Shown here one piece after another: positions 50,421 through 59,144 of a stretch of 64,000 nt of DNA. The translations under genes were made by a program, and so were the position numbers. The DNA is taken from the NCBI RefSeq assembly GCF_000689415.1, contig NZ_HG322950.1, positions 2,611,501-2,675,500 on the forward strand. The letters are read 5' to 3'. This stretch comes from Pseudomonas knackmussii B13 (lineage in GTDB: Bacteria > Pseudomonadota > Gammaproteobacteria > Pseudomonadales > Pseudomonadaceae). Position 1 is the stretch's first letter. Each line of letters starts with the position of its first letter. The notes under the pieces are model-generated. The model was given only the letters and a program-made list of their open reading frames with translations, was not told the DNA's origin and ran no database searches.

Positions 50421-51026
50421 TTGTCGATCCCTCTTGCCTCACGCCCGTTGCTTTCCTTCGTTGCAGCGGCCTGCCTCAGTCTCAGCGCATCTCTCTATGC
50501 CTGCCCGGCCGGCCAGGCGGAAATCTGCATGGGCGAATGCATCTGCGTGTCCGATCCCGATGGCACGCTGGGCGGCCTGCAGGAGAGCGCCCGGCAAGTC
50601 GCCGCGCCCGCCCTGGCGCTGTGGCTTAACCAGTCGCGCGAGCAGGCGCTGGCCGCCGGCGCCGAGCCCATTCCGCTGGATCTGCGCGTGAAGTTGCAGG
50701 CCTGGTATCCGGACGATTTGCTGCAAAGCGTGCGCTACCGCGTCGGCCAGGGCGACGACGTCGATGCCGCCAGCGCCATGCTGCAGAACCAGGACGTGGT
50801 CGCCGTGACCCTGGTGGACGTGATCGTGTTCCGCAATCGTGACGACGCGCTAAGCGACCTGGCGCTCTGGGCCCACGAACTCAAGCACGTGCAGCAATAC
50901 CGCGAGCTGGGCGTGAACGGCTTTGCCCAGCAGTACGTGCGCAACTACCACACCCTTGAAGATCCGGCCTACGCCATCCAGAACCAGGTCGAAAAGGGCC
51001 TGCATACCGCATCGCGCAGCAACTGA
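50421..51026 (+). CDS. Secreted protein with HELKHVQQY motif (metallopeptidase-like)
   Basis: 201 residues from TTG 50421, with GGAG about 7 bases upstream; the leader then reads as a clean signal peptide (SRPLLSFVAAACLSLSASLYA). The mature N-terminus has four clustered Cys (ACPAGQAEICMGECICV). A zinc-like HExxH variant (HELKHVQQYRELGVNGFAQQYVRNY) lies near residue 155. This resembles the DUF4157-type metallopeptidase-like motif, in which HELxHVxQ is common. Catalytic activity is unproven. Confidence 0.7.
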   Translation: MSIPLASRPLLSFVAAACLSLSASLYACPAGQAEICMGECICVSDPDGTLGGLQESARQVAAPALALWLNQSREQALAAGAEPIPLDLRVKLQAWYPDDLLQSVRYRVGQGDDVDAASAMLQNQDVVAVTLVDVIVFRNRDDALSDLALWAHELKHVQQYRELGVNGFAQQYVRNYHTLEDPAYAIQNQVEKGLHTASRSN

Positions 51027-51100
51027 CCTCGCCGCTCAGAGCAACTGGAAGGTCCGCTTGATCTACTCGCGCAGCGCCGTTCGGCCTCTGGTTCGGAGTT

Positions 51101-51847
51101 TCAGGTGCTCTGCGTCGGGTTGCGGGTTTCGTGCTGCCCGCCCATCCGGCACAGGCCGCCACGGTCGAGCAGGCGCACTTCGCGGCCATGGCACTCGATC
51201 AGCCCAGCCTGGGCGTAGCGGGTGAACAGCCGGCTGACGGTTTCCACGGTGAGGTCGAGGTAGTTGCCGATTTCCGCGCGGGTCATCGGCAGGATGAAGG
51301 CATCCGGTGACAGGCCACGCTGGTGATAGCGGGTCGACAGCCCGAGGAGGAAGGTGGCCAGGCGCTGTTCGGCCCGTTCTCGGCTATGGCGGATGTGTTC
51401 GTGCTCAACGTGGATGCCCTGGCTGAGAATGTGCAGCAACTGGTGGCGCAGGCCGGGGATGCGTCCGGAAAGCTCTTCCAGCTGATCGAGGCCGATGGCG
51501 CAGACCAGCGAGGTCTCCAGGGCCGTGGCGTAGCCGCGGAATCGCTCGGCGCCGATGGCGTCGAGGCCGAGCATCTCGCCGGGGAGGATGAAGCCGGTCA
51601 CCTGTTCTTCGCCATTCGCATCCAGCAGGTAGGTCTTGATGGCGCCGGAGCGCACCGCGTAGACGTGCTGCATGAGGTCGTCGGCGCGGAACAGATACTC
51701 GCCCTTGTGCAGCGGACGATTGCGCCGAACGATGTGGTCGAGCTCTTCGACTTCGCTGTTGCTGAGGCTCGCCGGCAAGCAGAGACGGCTCAGTGAACAG
51801 GCCTGGCAACTGACCTGGAGACGAGGGGGGGGGCGCTCTTCAGGCAT
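51101..51847 (-). CDS. FNR/ANR-family Fe-S oxygen-responsive regulator
   Basis: 248 residues. Cys14, Cys17 and Cys23 (SCQACSLSRLC) plus Cys116 (SLVCAIG) are the four 4Fe-4S ligands of FNR/ANR. A cyclic-nucleotide-binding-type beta-roll and a C-terminal helix-turn-helix follow (EIGNYLDLTVETVSRLFTRY). The recognition residues E-T-V-S-R are those that read TTGAT half sites. Three perfect TTGAT-N4-ATCAA boxes lie in the next 4 kb. It differs enough from Anr (different N-terminus) to be a paralogue, but this cannot be settled from the window alone. Confidence 0.88.
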   Translation of the reverse strand: MPEERPPPRLQVSCQACSLSRLCLPASLSNSEVEELDHIVRRNRPLHKGEYLFRADDLMQHVYAVRSGAIKTYLLDANGEEQVTGFILPGEMLGLDAIGAERFRGYATALETSLVCAIGLDQLEELSGRIPGLRHQLLHILSQGIHVEHEHIRHSRERAEQRLATFLLGLSTRYHQRGLSPDAFILPMTRAEIGNYLDLTVETVSRLFTRYAQAGLIECHGREVRLLDRGGLCRMGGQHETRNPTQST

Positions 51848-52001
51848 TACACACCCGCAAAGATGACATAGGCGAATTAAATATAGTCAGCCCGTGCCCC
51901 TATGCATTGTGGGGTGATGGAAAGCAGAACGGCGCCCGGCGCCAGTGTCGGCGCAATGGCCGCGCGCGCCGCCGTCCCAGGGCGCGCGCGGTCGGTCTGG
52001 C

Positions 52002-52559
52002 TCAGTCAGCCGGTTTGACCGGAATCACCTTTTCCGGATGAACGGCTTCGGGGCGCTTGGGCAAGTGCACTTGCAGCACACCCTTGGCGAACTGGGCGTT
52101 GATCTTGTCGGCATCGACTTCCTTGGGCAGGCGGAAGGCGCGCTCGAAGGAGCCATAGCGGCGCTCGGAGAGGAAGTAGTCCTTGCGCTTTTCTTCCTTC
52201 TCTTCCTTTTTCTCGCCCTTGATCACCAGGTTGCCGTTGCTCAGCTTGATCTCGATGTCCTTCTCGTCCATGCCCGGCAGCTCAGCACTGAGCTGGTATT
52301 CCTCGGCGTGCTCGCTGAGGTCCATGGCCGGCATGTGGCGAAACGGCTCGCGATGCCAGAACGGCTCGACATCGAAGGCGCTGTGGCCGAAAGGCAGGCG
52401 CAGCGGTGCCCGACCGAAGTCGTCGAAGAGGCTATCGATCTGCCGGCGCAGGTTGTCGAAGGGATGCCAGAAATCGGACGGGCCGCTGCTGGGCACCGGC
52501 GCTTTGCTGCTCTGGCTGGGGACGGGGGTAACGGGGACTTTCTTCGCGATGTTGGACAT
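52002..52559 (-). CDS. Hsp20-family small heat-shock protein
   Basis: 185 residues from ATG 52559 (MSNIAKKVPVTPV). A Pro/Ser-rich N-arm precedes an alpha-crystallin domain (PAMDLSEHAEEYQLSAELPGMDEKDIEIKLSNGNLVIKGEKKEE ... YGSFERAFRLPKEVDADKINAQFAKGVLQVHLPK) with the conserved A-x-x-x-GVL-like motif KGVLQVHL. An ATP-independent chaperone. An ANR box lies 74 bases upstream, so induction under low oxygen is likely. Confidence 0.93.
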   Translation of the reverse strand: MSNIAKKVPVTPVPSQSSKAPVPSSGPSDFWHPFDNLRRQIDSLFDDFGRAPLRLPFGHSAFDVEPFWHREPFRHMPAMDLSEHAEEYQLSAELPGMDEKDIEIKLSNGNLVIKGEKKEEKEEKRKDYFLSERRYGSFERAFRLPKEVDADKINAQFAKGVLQVHLPKRPEAVHPEKVIPVKPAD

Positions 52560-52632
52560 GACGGCTTCCTCCGCTTGAGGCTTGCCCGGTTGAGGGTCGA
52601 GTCGATTCTGCAAAGCCGTTCGGGTGCCGATC

Positions 52633-52646
52633 TTGATCATGATCAA
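52633..52646. promoter_or_regulatory. ANR/FNR box (TTGAT-CATG-ATCAA)
   Basis: A perfect palindromic match to the ANR consensus in the divergent region between the hsp20 gene (start 52559) and the oxidoreductase gene (start 52765). It could serve both. Confidence 0.8.
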
Positions 52647-52764
52647 ATTTCGAAGCCCATCGGCGCTACCGTTCGACGGCGGAATGTTGATGGCAATCAA
52701 GTCGCCCGCGGTTGTCCTCCGTAGCCTGAAGAAACAGCGGCCTGGATGGTCGAGGAGGAGTGTC

Positions 52765-53499
52765 ATGCAGACGGTAAGCGAAGGGCACGTGCGGGTGATG
52801 CAGCGGATCGCGTTGGGCCAGGACGTGCATTGCCTGCGCCTGTGCCTGGAGGATGCCGACTTCGAGCCAGTGGCTCCCGGCCAGTATTGCCGCCTCTCCG
52901 GACCGGGGCTGGCGCCGCAGGCCTGCAGCTATGTGAGCCTGCCCGACCACGACGGCTGCTTCATGGTCGCTGTGGACGGCGCGCGCACTGCCGTCGCGGT
53001 GGGCGAGCGGCTTGACTACCGTGGCCCACTGGGCTGCGGCTGGCCATTGCCGTTGCACGCCAGCCACCTGCTGTTGCTGGTGACCGACAATGGTCTGCTG
53101 AGCCTGGCCGCATTGGTCGACGAACTCGGCTGCTGGATGCCCTGGGTACAGCTGCGCCTGCTCTGCGAACCGCAGTGCTTCGAGCGCCTGCCGCAGGAAT
53201 GTCGTGGTTGGCTGCGCTCGCTGGGACTGGCGCCGTCGGCCAATCCGGACTGGTACTGCGGCGACCTGCTCGACCGACTCGAAGAGCAGCTCCGCGCGCA
53301 GCCGCCGGACCTGGTGTTCTGTAGCGGTTCGCAGCGCTTCAGCCTCGCCTGCGCCGAACTTTGCCTACGCCACGGAGTGGCCCAGAGAAATATCTGGTTG
53401 CGCGCCGACATCCTGCCGCGGATCGACGGTCCGCCGGCGGAGGAGGGCCCGGTCTTCCGCCTGGATCGCTATCCACCGGCGGGACGGGGTCGGACTTGA
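52765..53499 (+). CDS. Ferredoxin-reductase-type FAD/NAD-binding oxidoreductase-like protein
   Basis: 244 residues from ATG 52765, with GAGGAG upstream. The N-terminal half looks like an FAD-binding beta-barrel (VAPGQYCRLSGPGLAPQACSYVSLP). The C-terminal half is a degenerate NAD-binding domain (LLLLVTDNGLLSLAALVDEL ... DLVFCSGSQRFSLACAELCLRHGV). The canonical RxYS and GGxG motifs are eroded (CSYVS and TDNGL). Substrate is unknown. The divergent ANR box suggests an anaerobic role. Confidence 0.65.
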   Translation: MQTVSEGHVRVMQRIALGQDVHCLRLCLEDADFEPVAPGQYCRLSGPGLAPQACSYVSLPDHDGCFMVAVDGARTAVAVGERLDYRGPLGCGWPLPLHASHLLLLVTDNGLLSLAALVDELGCWMPWVQLRLLCEPQCFERLPQECRGWLRSLGLAPSANPDWYCGDLLDRLEEQLRAQPPDLVFCSGSQRFSLACAELCLRHGVAQRNIWLRADILPRIDGPPAEEGPVFRLDRYPPAGRGRT

Positions 53500-53509
53500 T
53501 GCACATCAA
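53496..53509 (+). promoter_or_regulatory. ANR/FNR box (TTGAT-GCAC-ATCAA)
   Basis: A perfect ANR consensus lies 84 bases before the UspA-type gene start at 53594. It overlaps the stop codon of the preceding gene. Confidence 0.8.
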
Positions 53510-53593
53510 ATCGACAGCCGGGCGATCGGCCCAGGCTTGAGCAAGATCCAACGAGCATGCCCCTAGCGGGGTGCCACCCATGCGGAGGTCATC

Positions 53594-54490
53594 ATGAGTA
53601 CCTATCAGCGTCTGCTTCTGATCTGCGACCCGGTCCTGCACTATTCCCCCGCCATGGCCCGCGCCCAGGCGCTGGCCGGCTCCAGCGGCGCCACCTTGCA
53701 CATGGTGGCGCTCGGCAGCCTGCCGGTCGGGCTGCGCATTCTCGACAACAGCCTGCAGATCCGCGCTCGCGAGGAGGCCCTGGAGCGCCAGCAGATCTGG
53801 CTGCGCAATCAGGTCGAACTCATGCGCGGCCATGGCATCGAGGCCAGCGCCGAGGCCATCTGGAGCGAAGAGCCGCTGCAGGAGGTGTTGCAGCTGGTGA
53901 ATGAGCGCTCCATCGACCTGCTGATCAAGGACAGTCAGTACGAACCGGCGCTGAGCCGCGCGCTGATGGCGCCGCTGGACTGGCAATTGCTGCGCGTCTG
54001 CCCGGCGCCGCTGCATCTGGTCAGCCTGGCTGAGCACCCGCTGCCGCGGCGAGTGGTGGCGACGCTGGACCTGTCCCAGGACGATCCGCAGGTCGACACC
54101 CTGAACGATCGTATCGTCGAGGCGGCGCAGCAACTCGCCGAACAGTGCGATGCCGAACTGCACCTGCTCGAAGCCTACGACTTGTCGCCAAGCTTCCTCG
54201 CGTATGCCGCCGGCCCGGTGTCGTGGAATGCCGAAGTGCAGGAGGAAATCACCGGTCGCGCGCACCAGCGCATGATTCGCCTGGGCGAGCGTTTTGGCGT
54301 GCCACTGAATTTCCAGCACGTGGTGAAAGGTCAGGCGACCAAGGTGATCGCCGAGTTCGCCGCCGAACAGCACATGGACGTGGTGGTGATGGGCACCCTG
54401 TACCACGCCGGGCTGGCGAAGATTATCGGCAGTACGACGGAACAGGCGCTATACAAGGTTAAGTCGAGCATCCTGGCGATTCGCCCCTGA
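53594..54490 (+). CDS. Tandem universal stress protein (UspA x2)
   Basis: 298 residues with two UspA domains (about 1-145 and 150-298). The second keeps the ATP-type signature GTLYHAGLAKIIGSTTEQALYKVKSSILAIRP. The first lacks the GxxG motif. Such tandem UspA proteins are ANR-controlled survival factors in P. aeruginosa. A GGAGG site precedes the ATG and an ANR box lies upstream. Confidence 0.9.
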   Translation: MSTYQRLLLICDPVLHYSPAMARAQALAGSSGATLHMVALGSLPVGLRILDNSLQIRAREEALERQQIWLRNQVELMRGHGIEASAEAIWSEEPLQEVLQLVNERSIDLLIKDSQYEPALSRALMAPLDWQLLRVCPAPLHLVSLAEHPLPRRVVATLDLSQDDPQVDTLNDRIVEAAQQLAEQCDAELHLLEAYDLSPSFLAYAAGPVSWNAEVQEEITGRAHQRMIRLGERFGVPLNFQHVVKGQATKVIAEFAAEQHMDVVVMGTLYHAGLAKIIGSTTEQALYKVKSSILAIRP

Positions 54491-54505
54491 GGAGGGGGCT
54501 CCGGC

Positions 54506-54742
54506 ATGAAGGTGGTCGCCTTTCTCAGTCTGCTGTTCTCTTTCTGGGCCGCCGCCTGTGTGGCCTGGATGGAGTATCGCTATACGCCGGCCGGCGGCGA
54601 TTCACAGTACGTGTTCCTCTGGGATCGCTGGGAGAACCGGCTGTGCCTGGTTTCCCCGGCGTCTCCCTCGAAGATCATCTGCGATTTGCGCACCCTCTGG
54701 GTGCAACAGGACGGTACGACGCGCGAAGCGCCGCGGCCCTAG
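54506..54742 (+). CDS. Small exported/membrane protein of unknown function
   Basis: 78 residues with an N-terminal hydrophobic helix (VVAFLSLLFSFWAAACVAW) and a short polar tail. GGAGGGGGC lies upstream. It follows the Usp gene by 15 bases and may share its ANR-driven transcript. Confidence 0.6.
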   Translation: MKVVAFLSLLFSFWAAACVAWMEYRYTPAGGDSQYVFLWDRWENRLCLVSPASPSKIICDLRTLWVQQDGTTREAPRP

Positions 54743-54773
54743 GCCGTCGGCGCTTCGCGTTCAATCGGGAGTT

Positions 54774-54959
54774 TCAGGCGGGTCGGCGCAGCTTCGGCGA
54801 GAGGTGCGACGCGCTTGCAGGCAGGACATGCGGCGCGGCGATGCGCTGTTCCAGCCGGGCCAGGTAGTCGCGGGCCTGGCGCTCGTCATGGAAGGGTACT
54901 CGCCATTCGTCCAGTTGCACGTAGCAGTGGCCGTCGATGGTGAGCAACTGGATGCGCAT
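54774..54959 (-). CDS. Small conserved protein of unknown function
   Basis: 61 residues (MRIQLLTIDGHCYVQLDEWRVPFHDERQARDYLARLEQRI). The pattern looks like a genuine alpha/beta mini-protein. The GGGAGG site before the ATG supports it. It lies 16 bases after the GNAT gene in the same direction. Confidence 0.6.
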   Translation of the reverse strand: MRIQLLTIDGHCYVQLDEWRVPFHDERQARDYLARLEQRIAAPHVLPASASHLSPKLRRPA

Positions 54960-54975
54960 GGAAACCTCCCGCGGC

Positions 54976-55539
54976 TCAGGACGCCGCTTGCAACTTCAGG
55001 GTATGGATCAGTTGGGTGGCGTCTTCGGGGTCCTGGTGGCTGCTGAAGCCGAGGAAACGCGCCAGGTCATGCATGGCCGTGTTGGCCGCCGAGTCCACTG
55101 AAAACATCTGCTGCAATCCATTGCGTCGTGCGCAGTCGATCAGGTGGCGCATCAGCGCGACGGCCAGGCCGCGCTCGCGCCAGTCGTCCGCGACTGTGAC
55201 TGCGCATTCGCACTGCTGCTTGTCCTGGCCCACCGAGTAGCGGCTGATGCCGACCTCGATGAGCTCGCCGTCCTGATGGACCAGGGCGACGTAGGCAACG
55301 CTGTCGTGGAAGTCCACCGCCATCAGCTGGTCGAGCAGGGCCGGGCTCACCTCGCGCATGCTGCAGAGGAAGCGGAAGTGCCGGGCCTCCGGCGACAGCC
55401 GGGCGATGAAGTCGGCTTCGCGCTGGCGGTCTTCCGCGCGCAACGGGCGGATCAGCACGTGCGTGCCGTCGGTGAGGGATTCGACCCAGTGTTCGCCGCT
55501 GGGATCTTGGGCGGGCAGGGTTGCGGGGGAAGCGGGCAT
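54976..55539 (-). CDS. GNAT-family N-acetyltransferase
   Basis: 187 residues. The GNAT core reads HVLIRPLRAEDRQREADFIARLSPEARHFRF, then the motif A region CECAVTVADDWRERGLAVALMRHLIDCARRNGLQQMFS. The form resembles stand-alone Pat-type protein acetyltransferase domains. Substrate unknown. An ANR box lies 76 bases upstream. Confidence 0.88.
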   Translation of the reverse strand: MPASPATLPAQDPSGEHWVESLTDGTHVLIRPLRAEDRQREADFIARLSPEARHFRFLCSMREVSPALLDQLMAVDFHDSVAYVALVHQDGELIEVGISRYSVGQDKQQCECAVTVADDWRERGLAVALMRHLIDCARRNGLQQMFSVDSAANTAMHDLARFLGFSSHQDPEDATQLIHTLKLQAAS

Positions 55540-55614
55540 GGAAACCTCCTGGCATCGGCGGATGTGTAGGCGAGTACCGCCGGATCACTTCTACGCCGGG
55601 CGTTGAATCGCGGA

Positions 55615-55628
55615 TTGATCCGGATCAA
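55615..55628 (-). promoter_or_regulatory. ANR/FNR box (TTGAT-CCGG-ATCAA)
   Basis: A perfect palindromic ANR consensus lies 76 bases upstream of the GNAT gene (start 55539). It is the third such site within 3 kb. Confidence 0.8.
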
Positions 55629-55674
55629 AAGCCGAGGAGGTCAGCGCCGTTCGCAGCCGAACGGCGCCGAGGGG

Positions 55675-56874
55675 TCAGCAGTCGCCCTGCAGGGCGCTCT
55701 TCGCCGGGCGGCTGGTGGCCACGGAGATCGACCAGAGCACGAAGCCGCCGATGGCCAGCAGGCTGCCGACCCAGCGGGGGGGGCCCCAGCCGTAGCCGGC
55801 GGCCAGGGCCAGGCCGCCGAGGAAGGGGCCGAGTGCGTTGGCGAAGTTGAAGGCCGAGTGGTTCAGCGCCGCGGCCAGGCCCTGGGCGTCTTCGGCAACG
55901 TCCATCAGGCGCGTTTGCAGCACGGTACCCAGCGCGCCGCCGAAGCCGACGAAGAACACGCAGATCGAGACGGTCCAGATGTTCCCGGCGGTGAACGGGA
56001 AGATCGCCAGCACCACCGCGCTCCACACCAGCAGGCCGCCGGCGGTGGGCATCACGGCGCGGTCGGCGAGCACCGGGATGAACATGTTGCCGAGGGTCAT
56101 GCCGACGCCGAACACCGCCAGCACCAGCGGCACCAGGGTCGGCGAGACATGCGTGACGGCGCCGAGGATGTCGGCCAGGTAGGTGTACACGGCGAACAGG
56201 CCGCCGAAGCCGATGGCGCCGATGCCCAGGGTCAGCCACACCTGGCCGCGCTTGAGCGCGCCCAGCTCGCGCAGCGGGCTGGCATCGGCCTCGGCGGGCG
56301 AGTAGGGGGCGAACAGGCGGACGCAGAGCATGGTGGTCACGCCTAGCGCGGCGACCAGGGCGAAGCTCCAGCGCCAGCCGACGGCCTGGCTCAGCCAGTT
56401 GGCCAGGGGCACGCCGACGATGGTGGCGACGGTCAGGCCGAGGAACATCCGCCCGACCGCCACGGTGCGCCGGTGCGGCGGCACCACGGAGGCGGCGACC
56501 AGCGCGGCGATGCCGAAGTAGGCGCCGTGGGGCAGGCCGCTGATGAAGCGGAACAGCAGCATCCAGTGGTAGGTCGGCGCCAGCGCGCTGAGGCCGTTGC
56601 CGAGGGCGAACAGGCCCATCAGCAGCACCAGCAGGGTGCGCCGCGGCAGGCGCGCGCCCAGCACGGCGAGCAGCGGAGCGCCCACCACCACGCCAAGGGC
56701 GTAGGCGCTGATCACATGGCCGGCGGTGGGCGCATCGATGCCCAGGGCCGGCGCGAAGTACGGCAACAGGCTCATGGTGGCGAACTCGGTGGTGCCGATG
56801 GCGAAGCCACCGACGGCCAATGCGAATAGCACCAGCGCCGTACCGCGATGCGGTTCGGTTTTGCGGGTAGTCAT
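55675..56874 (-). CDS. MFS transporter (AraJ/sugar-efflux-type DHA1)
   Basis: 399 residues from ATG 56874, with 12 membrane helices. Motifs: GTTEFATMSLLPYFAPALGI in helix 1, the loop 2-3 Arg-rich ARLPRRTLLV, GLPHGAYFGIAALVAASVV in helix 4. These are typical for the AraJ/YdhP branch of drug:proton antiporters. No neighbour reveals the substrate. Confidence 0.88.
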   Translation of the reverse strand: MTTRKTEPHRGTALVLFALAVGGFAIGTTEFATMSLLPYFAPALGIDAPTAGHVISAYALGVVVGAPLLAVLGARLPRRTLLVLLMGLFALGNGLSALAPTYHWMLLFRFISGLPHGAYFGIAALVAASVVPPHRRTVAVGRMFLGLTVATIVGVPLANWLSQAVGWRWSFALVAALGVTTMLCVRLFAPYSPAEADASPLRELGALKRGQVWLTLGIGAIGFGGLFAVYTYLADILGAVTHVSPTLVPLVLAVFGVGMTLGNMFIPVLADRAVMPTAGGLLVWSAVVLAIFPFTAGNIWTVSICVFFVGFGGALGTVLQTRLMDVAEDAQGLAAALNHSAFNFANALGPFLGGLALAAGYGWGPPRWVGSLLAIGGFVLWSISVATSRPAKSALQGDC

Positions 56875-57049
56875 CAGGGATTCCTTGGTCTTATGAGGTG
56901 CGCCGAGGCGCGGCTGTCTTGCGGGGCACGGGCAAGGCGGGCCGACAGCAGAAGGACGCGCAGGATAGCAGAACCGTCCGGTCGATGGGCTGGTGAATGC
57001 GTCTGGCGCGCGGTTTGGCGATGGGCGGGAAATCTCCGCCAGGGGCCGC

Positions 57050-57187
57050 AGGATGGCTTGAGGCACGAAACCCATGCTGTCGTCGTGGGCTTCGGCAACG
57101 CGCTTCAACGGGGCGAATGCGGGGCGGGTTCCGGGATAAGTCCGGTGCGAGGCTTTCGCCGCATGGGGTTCGCTCAACCCATCCTAC
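57050..57187. repeat. Second copy of the GGATGGNTTGAGGCACGAAACCCATGC-type inverted repeat
   Basis: The left arm (57050-57078) and right arm (57161-57187, GCATGGGGTTCGCTCAACCC, then ATCCTAC) flank about 80 variable bases. It is the same family as 38157-38275. The right arm runs into the stop codon of the adjacent gene. The rest of the 56875-57183 gap shows no gene. Confidence 0.65.
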
Positions 57188-58071
57188 GGCGGTGTCGTTT
57201 CCGCCGCGCCGAACACCTTTTTCACCAGTGCCTGGTAGCGCTCCCGGTCTTCGCCTTGCAGTTGCGCGGCATAGGCGGCGGAGACGGCTGGGCGGATTTC
57301 GCCGAGGAGGCGGTTGATGTCCTGCACCACCTGGCGGCCGAGCGGGCTCTGCGAGCAGGCGATGTAGCCTTCGAGGTATTCCGGCGTGCCGGCGATGGCG
57401 TAGCGGCGCATGGCCGGCGCCGTCTTGCCCGAGAGCGCGAGGCGTTGCTCCAGCTCGTTGGGGTAGGCGAGCACGCCGTCGATCTGCCGGCCTTCGGTGG
57501 CCATCATGTTAAGCAGACCTTCGAGCTGGTCCTGGGCCAGGCGGCGGTACACCGCGGCGTCGTGCGGGTGCTGGTCGAGGGTGCTATCGATACCCGGGCC
57601 GTACTTGCGTCCGCCCATCACGCCCAGGCGGAAGTTGCCGTCCTGCAGCAGTGCCCGCAAGTCCACCTTGGCGTCGCGGGTGGGCGGCTGCTCGCGGTCG
57701 GCCGGCACGAACAGTTCGATGGGCAGCATCACCCGATAGGAGCCGCTGAAGGCGAAGGCGCGTTCGCGCTCCGGGGTCTTGAGGAAGGCGGCGAAGCAGG
57801 CGTTGTCGCGGGTCTTCAGCTCGCGCTCGATGCGCGGATAGTTCGCCGGCACCGTTTCCTGGATGTGCCTGTAGGCGGTCAGCCGGCGCTCGGCGATCCG
57901 CTGGGCGATCTCCGCCAGGCCCTGGCCCTGGTTCGGGCCGGTGAGGATGAATTGCGGCGGGAAGTCGGTGATGAGCCAGCGGACGGTTGGGGGGGCCGTC
58001 GGGGCAGGGGCCGCCTGGGCGGCCTGGGTGAGGGCGGCGATCAGCAGAAAGGCGCTGAAGCGGTGTCGCAC
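57184..58071 (-). CDS. Periplasmic solute-binding (SBP family 3-like) protein
   Basis: 295 residues with a signal peptide (RFSAFLLIAALTQAAQAA). The mature part begins VRWLITDFPPQFILTGPNQGQGLAEIAQRIAERRL, and ITDFPPqFi is typical of the TIGR02285-like/amino-acid-binding fold. No transport genes lie nearby, so an orphan sensor or binding role is likely. Confidence 0.75.
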   Translation of the reverse strand: MRHRFSAFLLIAALTQAAQAAPAPTAPPTVRWLITDFPPQFILTGPNQGQGLAEIAQRIAERRLTAYRHIQETVPANYPRIERELKTRDNACFAAFLKTPERERAFAFSGSYRVMLPIELFVPADREQPPTRDAKVDLRALLQDGNFRLGVMGGRKYGPGIDSTLDQHPHDAAVYRRLAQDQLEGLLNMMATEGRQIDGVLAYPNELEQRLALSGKTAPAMRRYAIAGTPEYLEGYIACSQSPLGRQVVQDINRLLGEIRPAVSAAYAAQLQGEDRERYQALVKKVFGAAETTPP

Positions 58072-58240
58072 GTTGGTCTGTCCTTGTCCTTCGTTCGTCA
58101 GCCGGCTCAGTATCCGGCGCCTGAAACTCTAGACAATGAATGGCGTTGCCGCACCTGGCAGGGTGCGGCCGGTGCAGGGATCGTCGCCGGCTCGGCGTGC
58201 ATGGCAAGATGGCGCCTCTTCAGTGCAGCCGGATCGGACC

Positions 58241-59134
58241 ATGCCCCGCGAGAACTTCAATGACCTGCAGGCTTTCGTCAGCGTGGCCCGCGAGGGCAGC
58301 TTCACCCGCGCTGCGGCGCAGCTGGGCGTCTCGCAGTCGGCGCTGAGCCACACCATCCGCGCCCTGGAAAGCCGCCTGGGGGTGCGCCTGCTCAGCCGCA
58401 CCACGCGCAGCGTGTCGCCCACCGAAGCGGGCGAACGCCTGCTGCTGACCCTGGCGCCGCGCTTCGAGGAGATCGAGGCGGAGCTGGCGGCGCTCAGCGA
58501 CTTCCGCGACAAGCCGGTCGGCACCCTGCGCATCACCGCCGCCGAGCATGCCGCGACCACGGTGCTCTGGCCGAAGCTCGTGCAGGTGCTGCCGCAGTAC
58601 CCGGACATCAAGGTGGAAGTGAACATCGACTACGGCCTCACCGACATCGCCGCGCAGCGCTTCGATGCCGGCGTGCGCCTGGGCGACCAGGTGGCCAAGG
58701 ACATGATCGCCGTGCGCATCGCCCCGGACCTGCGCATGGCCGTGGTAGCCAGCCCCGAGTACCTGAAGGCTCACGGCCGGCCGGAAACCGTGCAGGCACT
58801 GGCCGAGCACGCCTGCATCAACCTGCGCCTGCCGACCTACGGCGGGCTGATGGCCTGGGAGTTCGAGCGCGATGGCCATGAGGTGAAGGCGCGGGTGGAC
58901 GGGCAGCTGGTGTTCAACAGCAGCCCGCACATCCTGCGCGCGGCGCTGGCTGGTTTCGGCCTGGCCTACCTGCCGGAGGACATGGTGCTCGAGGCGGAAG
59001 CGGCGGGGCAGCTCGAACGGGTGCTCGACGACTGGTGCCCGACCTTCCCCGGCTACCACCTCTATTACCCGAGCCGGCGCCAGTCCTCGCGCGCCCTGGC
59101 GGTGCTGGTCGAGGCGCTGCGCTACCGCCCGTGA
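58241..59134 (+). CDS. LysR-family transcriptional regulator
   Basis: 297 residues from ATG 58241 (MPRENFNDLQAFVSVAREGSFTRAAAQLGVSQSALSHTIRALESRLGVRLLSRTTRSVSPTEAGERLL). A full N-terminal helix-turn-helix is followed by a LysR substrate domain (about 90-295). It resembles regulators of the DhcR/YafC group that act on oxidoreductase genes. The two aldo/keto reductases beside it are plausible targets. Confidence 0.93.
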   Translation: MPRENFNDLQAFVSVAREGSFTRAAAQLGVSQSALSHTIRALESRLGVRLLSRTTRSVSPTEAGERLLLTLAPRFEEIEAELAALSDFRDKPVGTLRITAAEHAATTVLWPKLVQVLPQYPDIKVEVNIDYGLTDIAAQRFDAGVRLGDQVAKDMIAVRIAPDLRMAVVASPEYLKAHGRPETVQALAEHACINLRLPTYGGLMAWEFERDGHEVKARVDGQLVFNSSPHILRAALAGFGLAYLPEDMVLEAEAAGQLERVLDDWCPTFPGYHLYYPSRRQSSRALAVLVEALRYRP

Positions 59135-59144
59135 CGGCTCGCTT

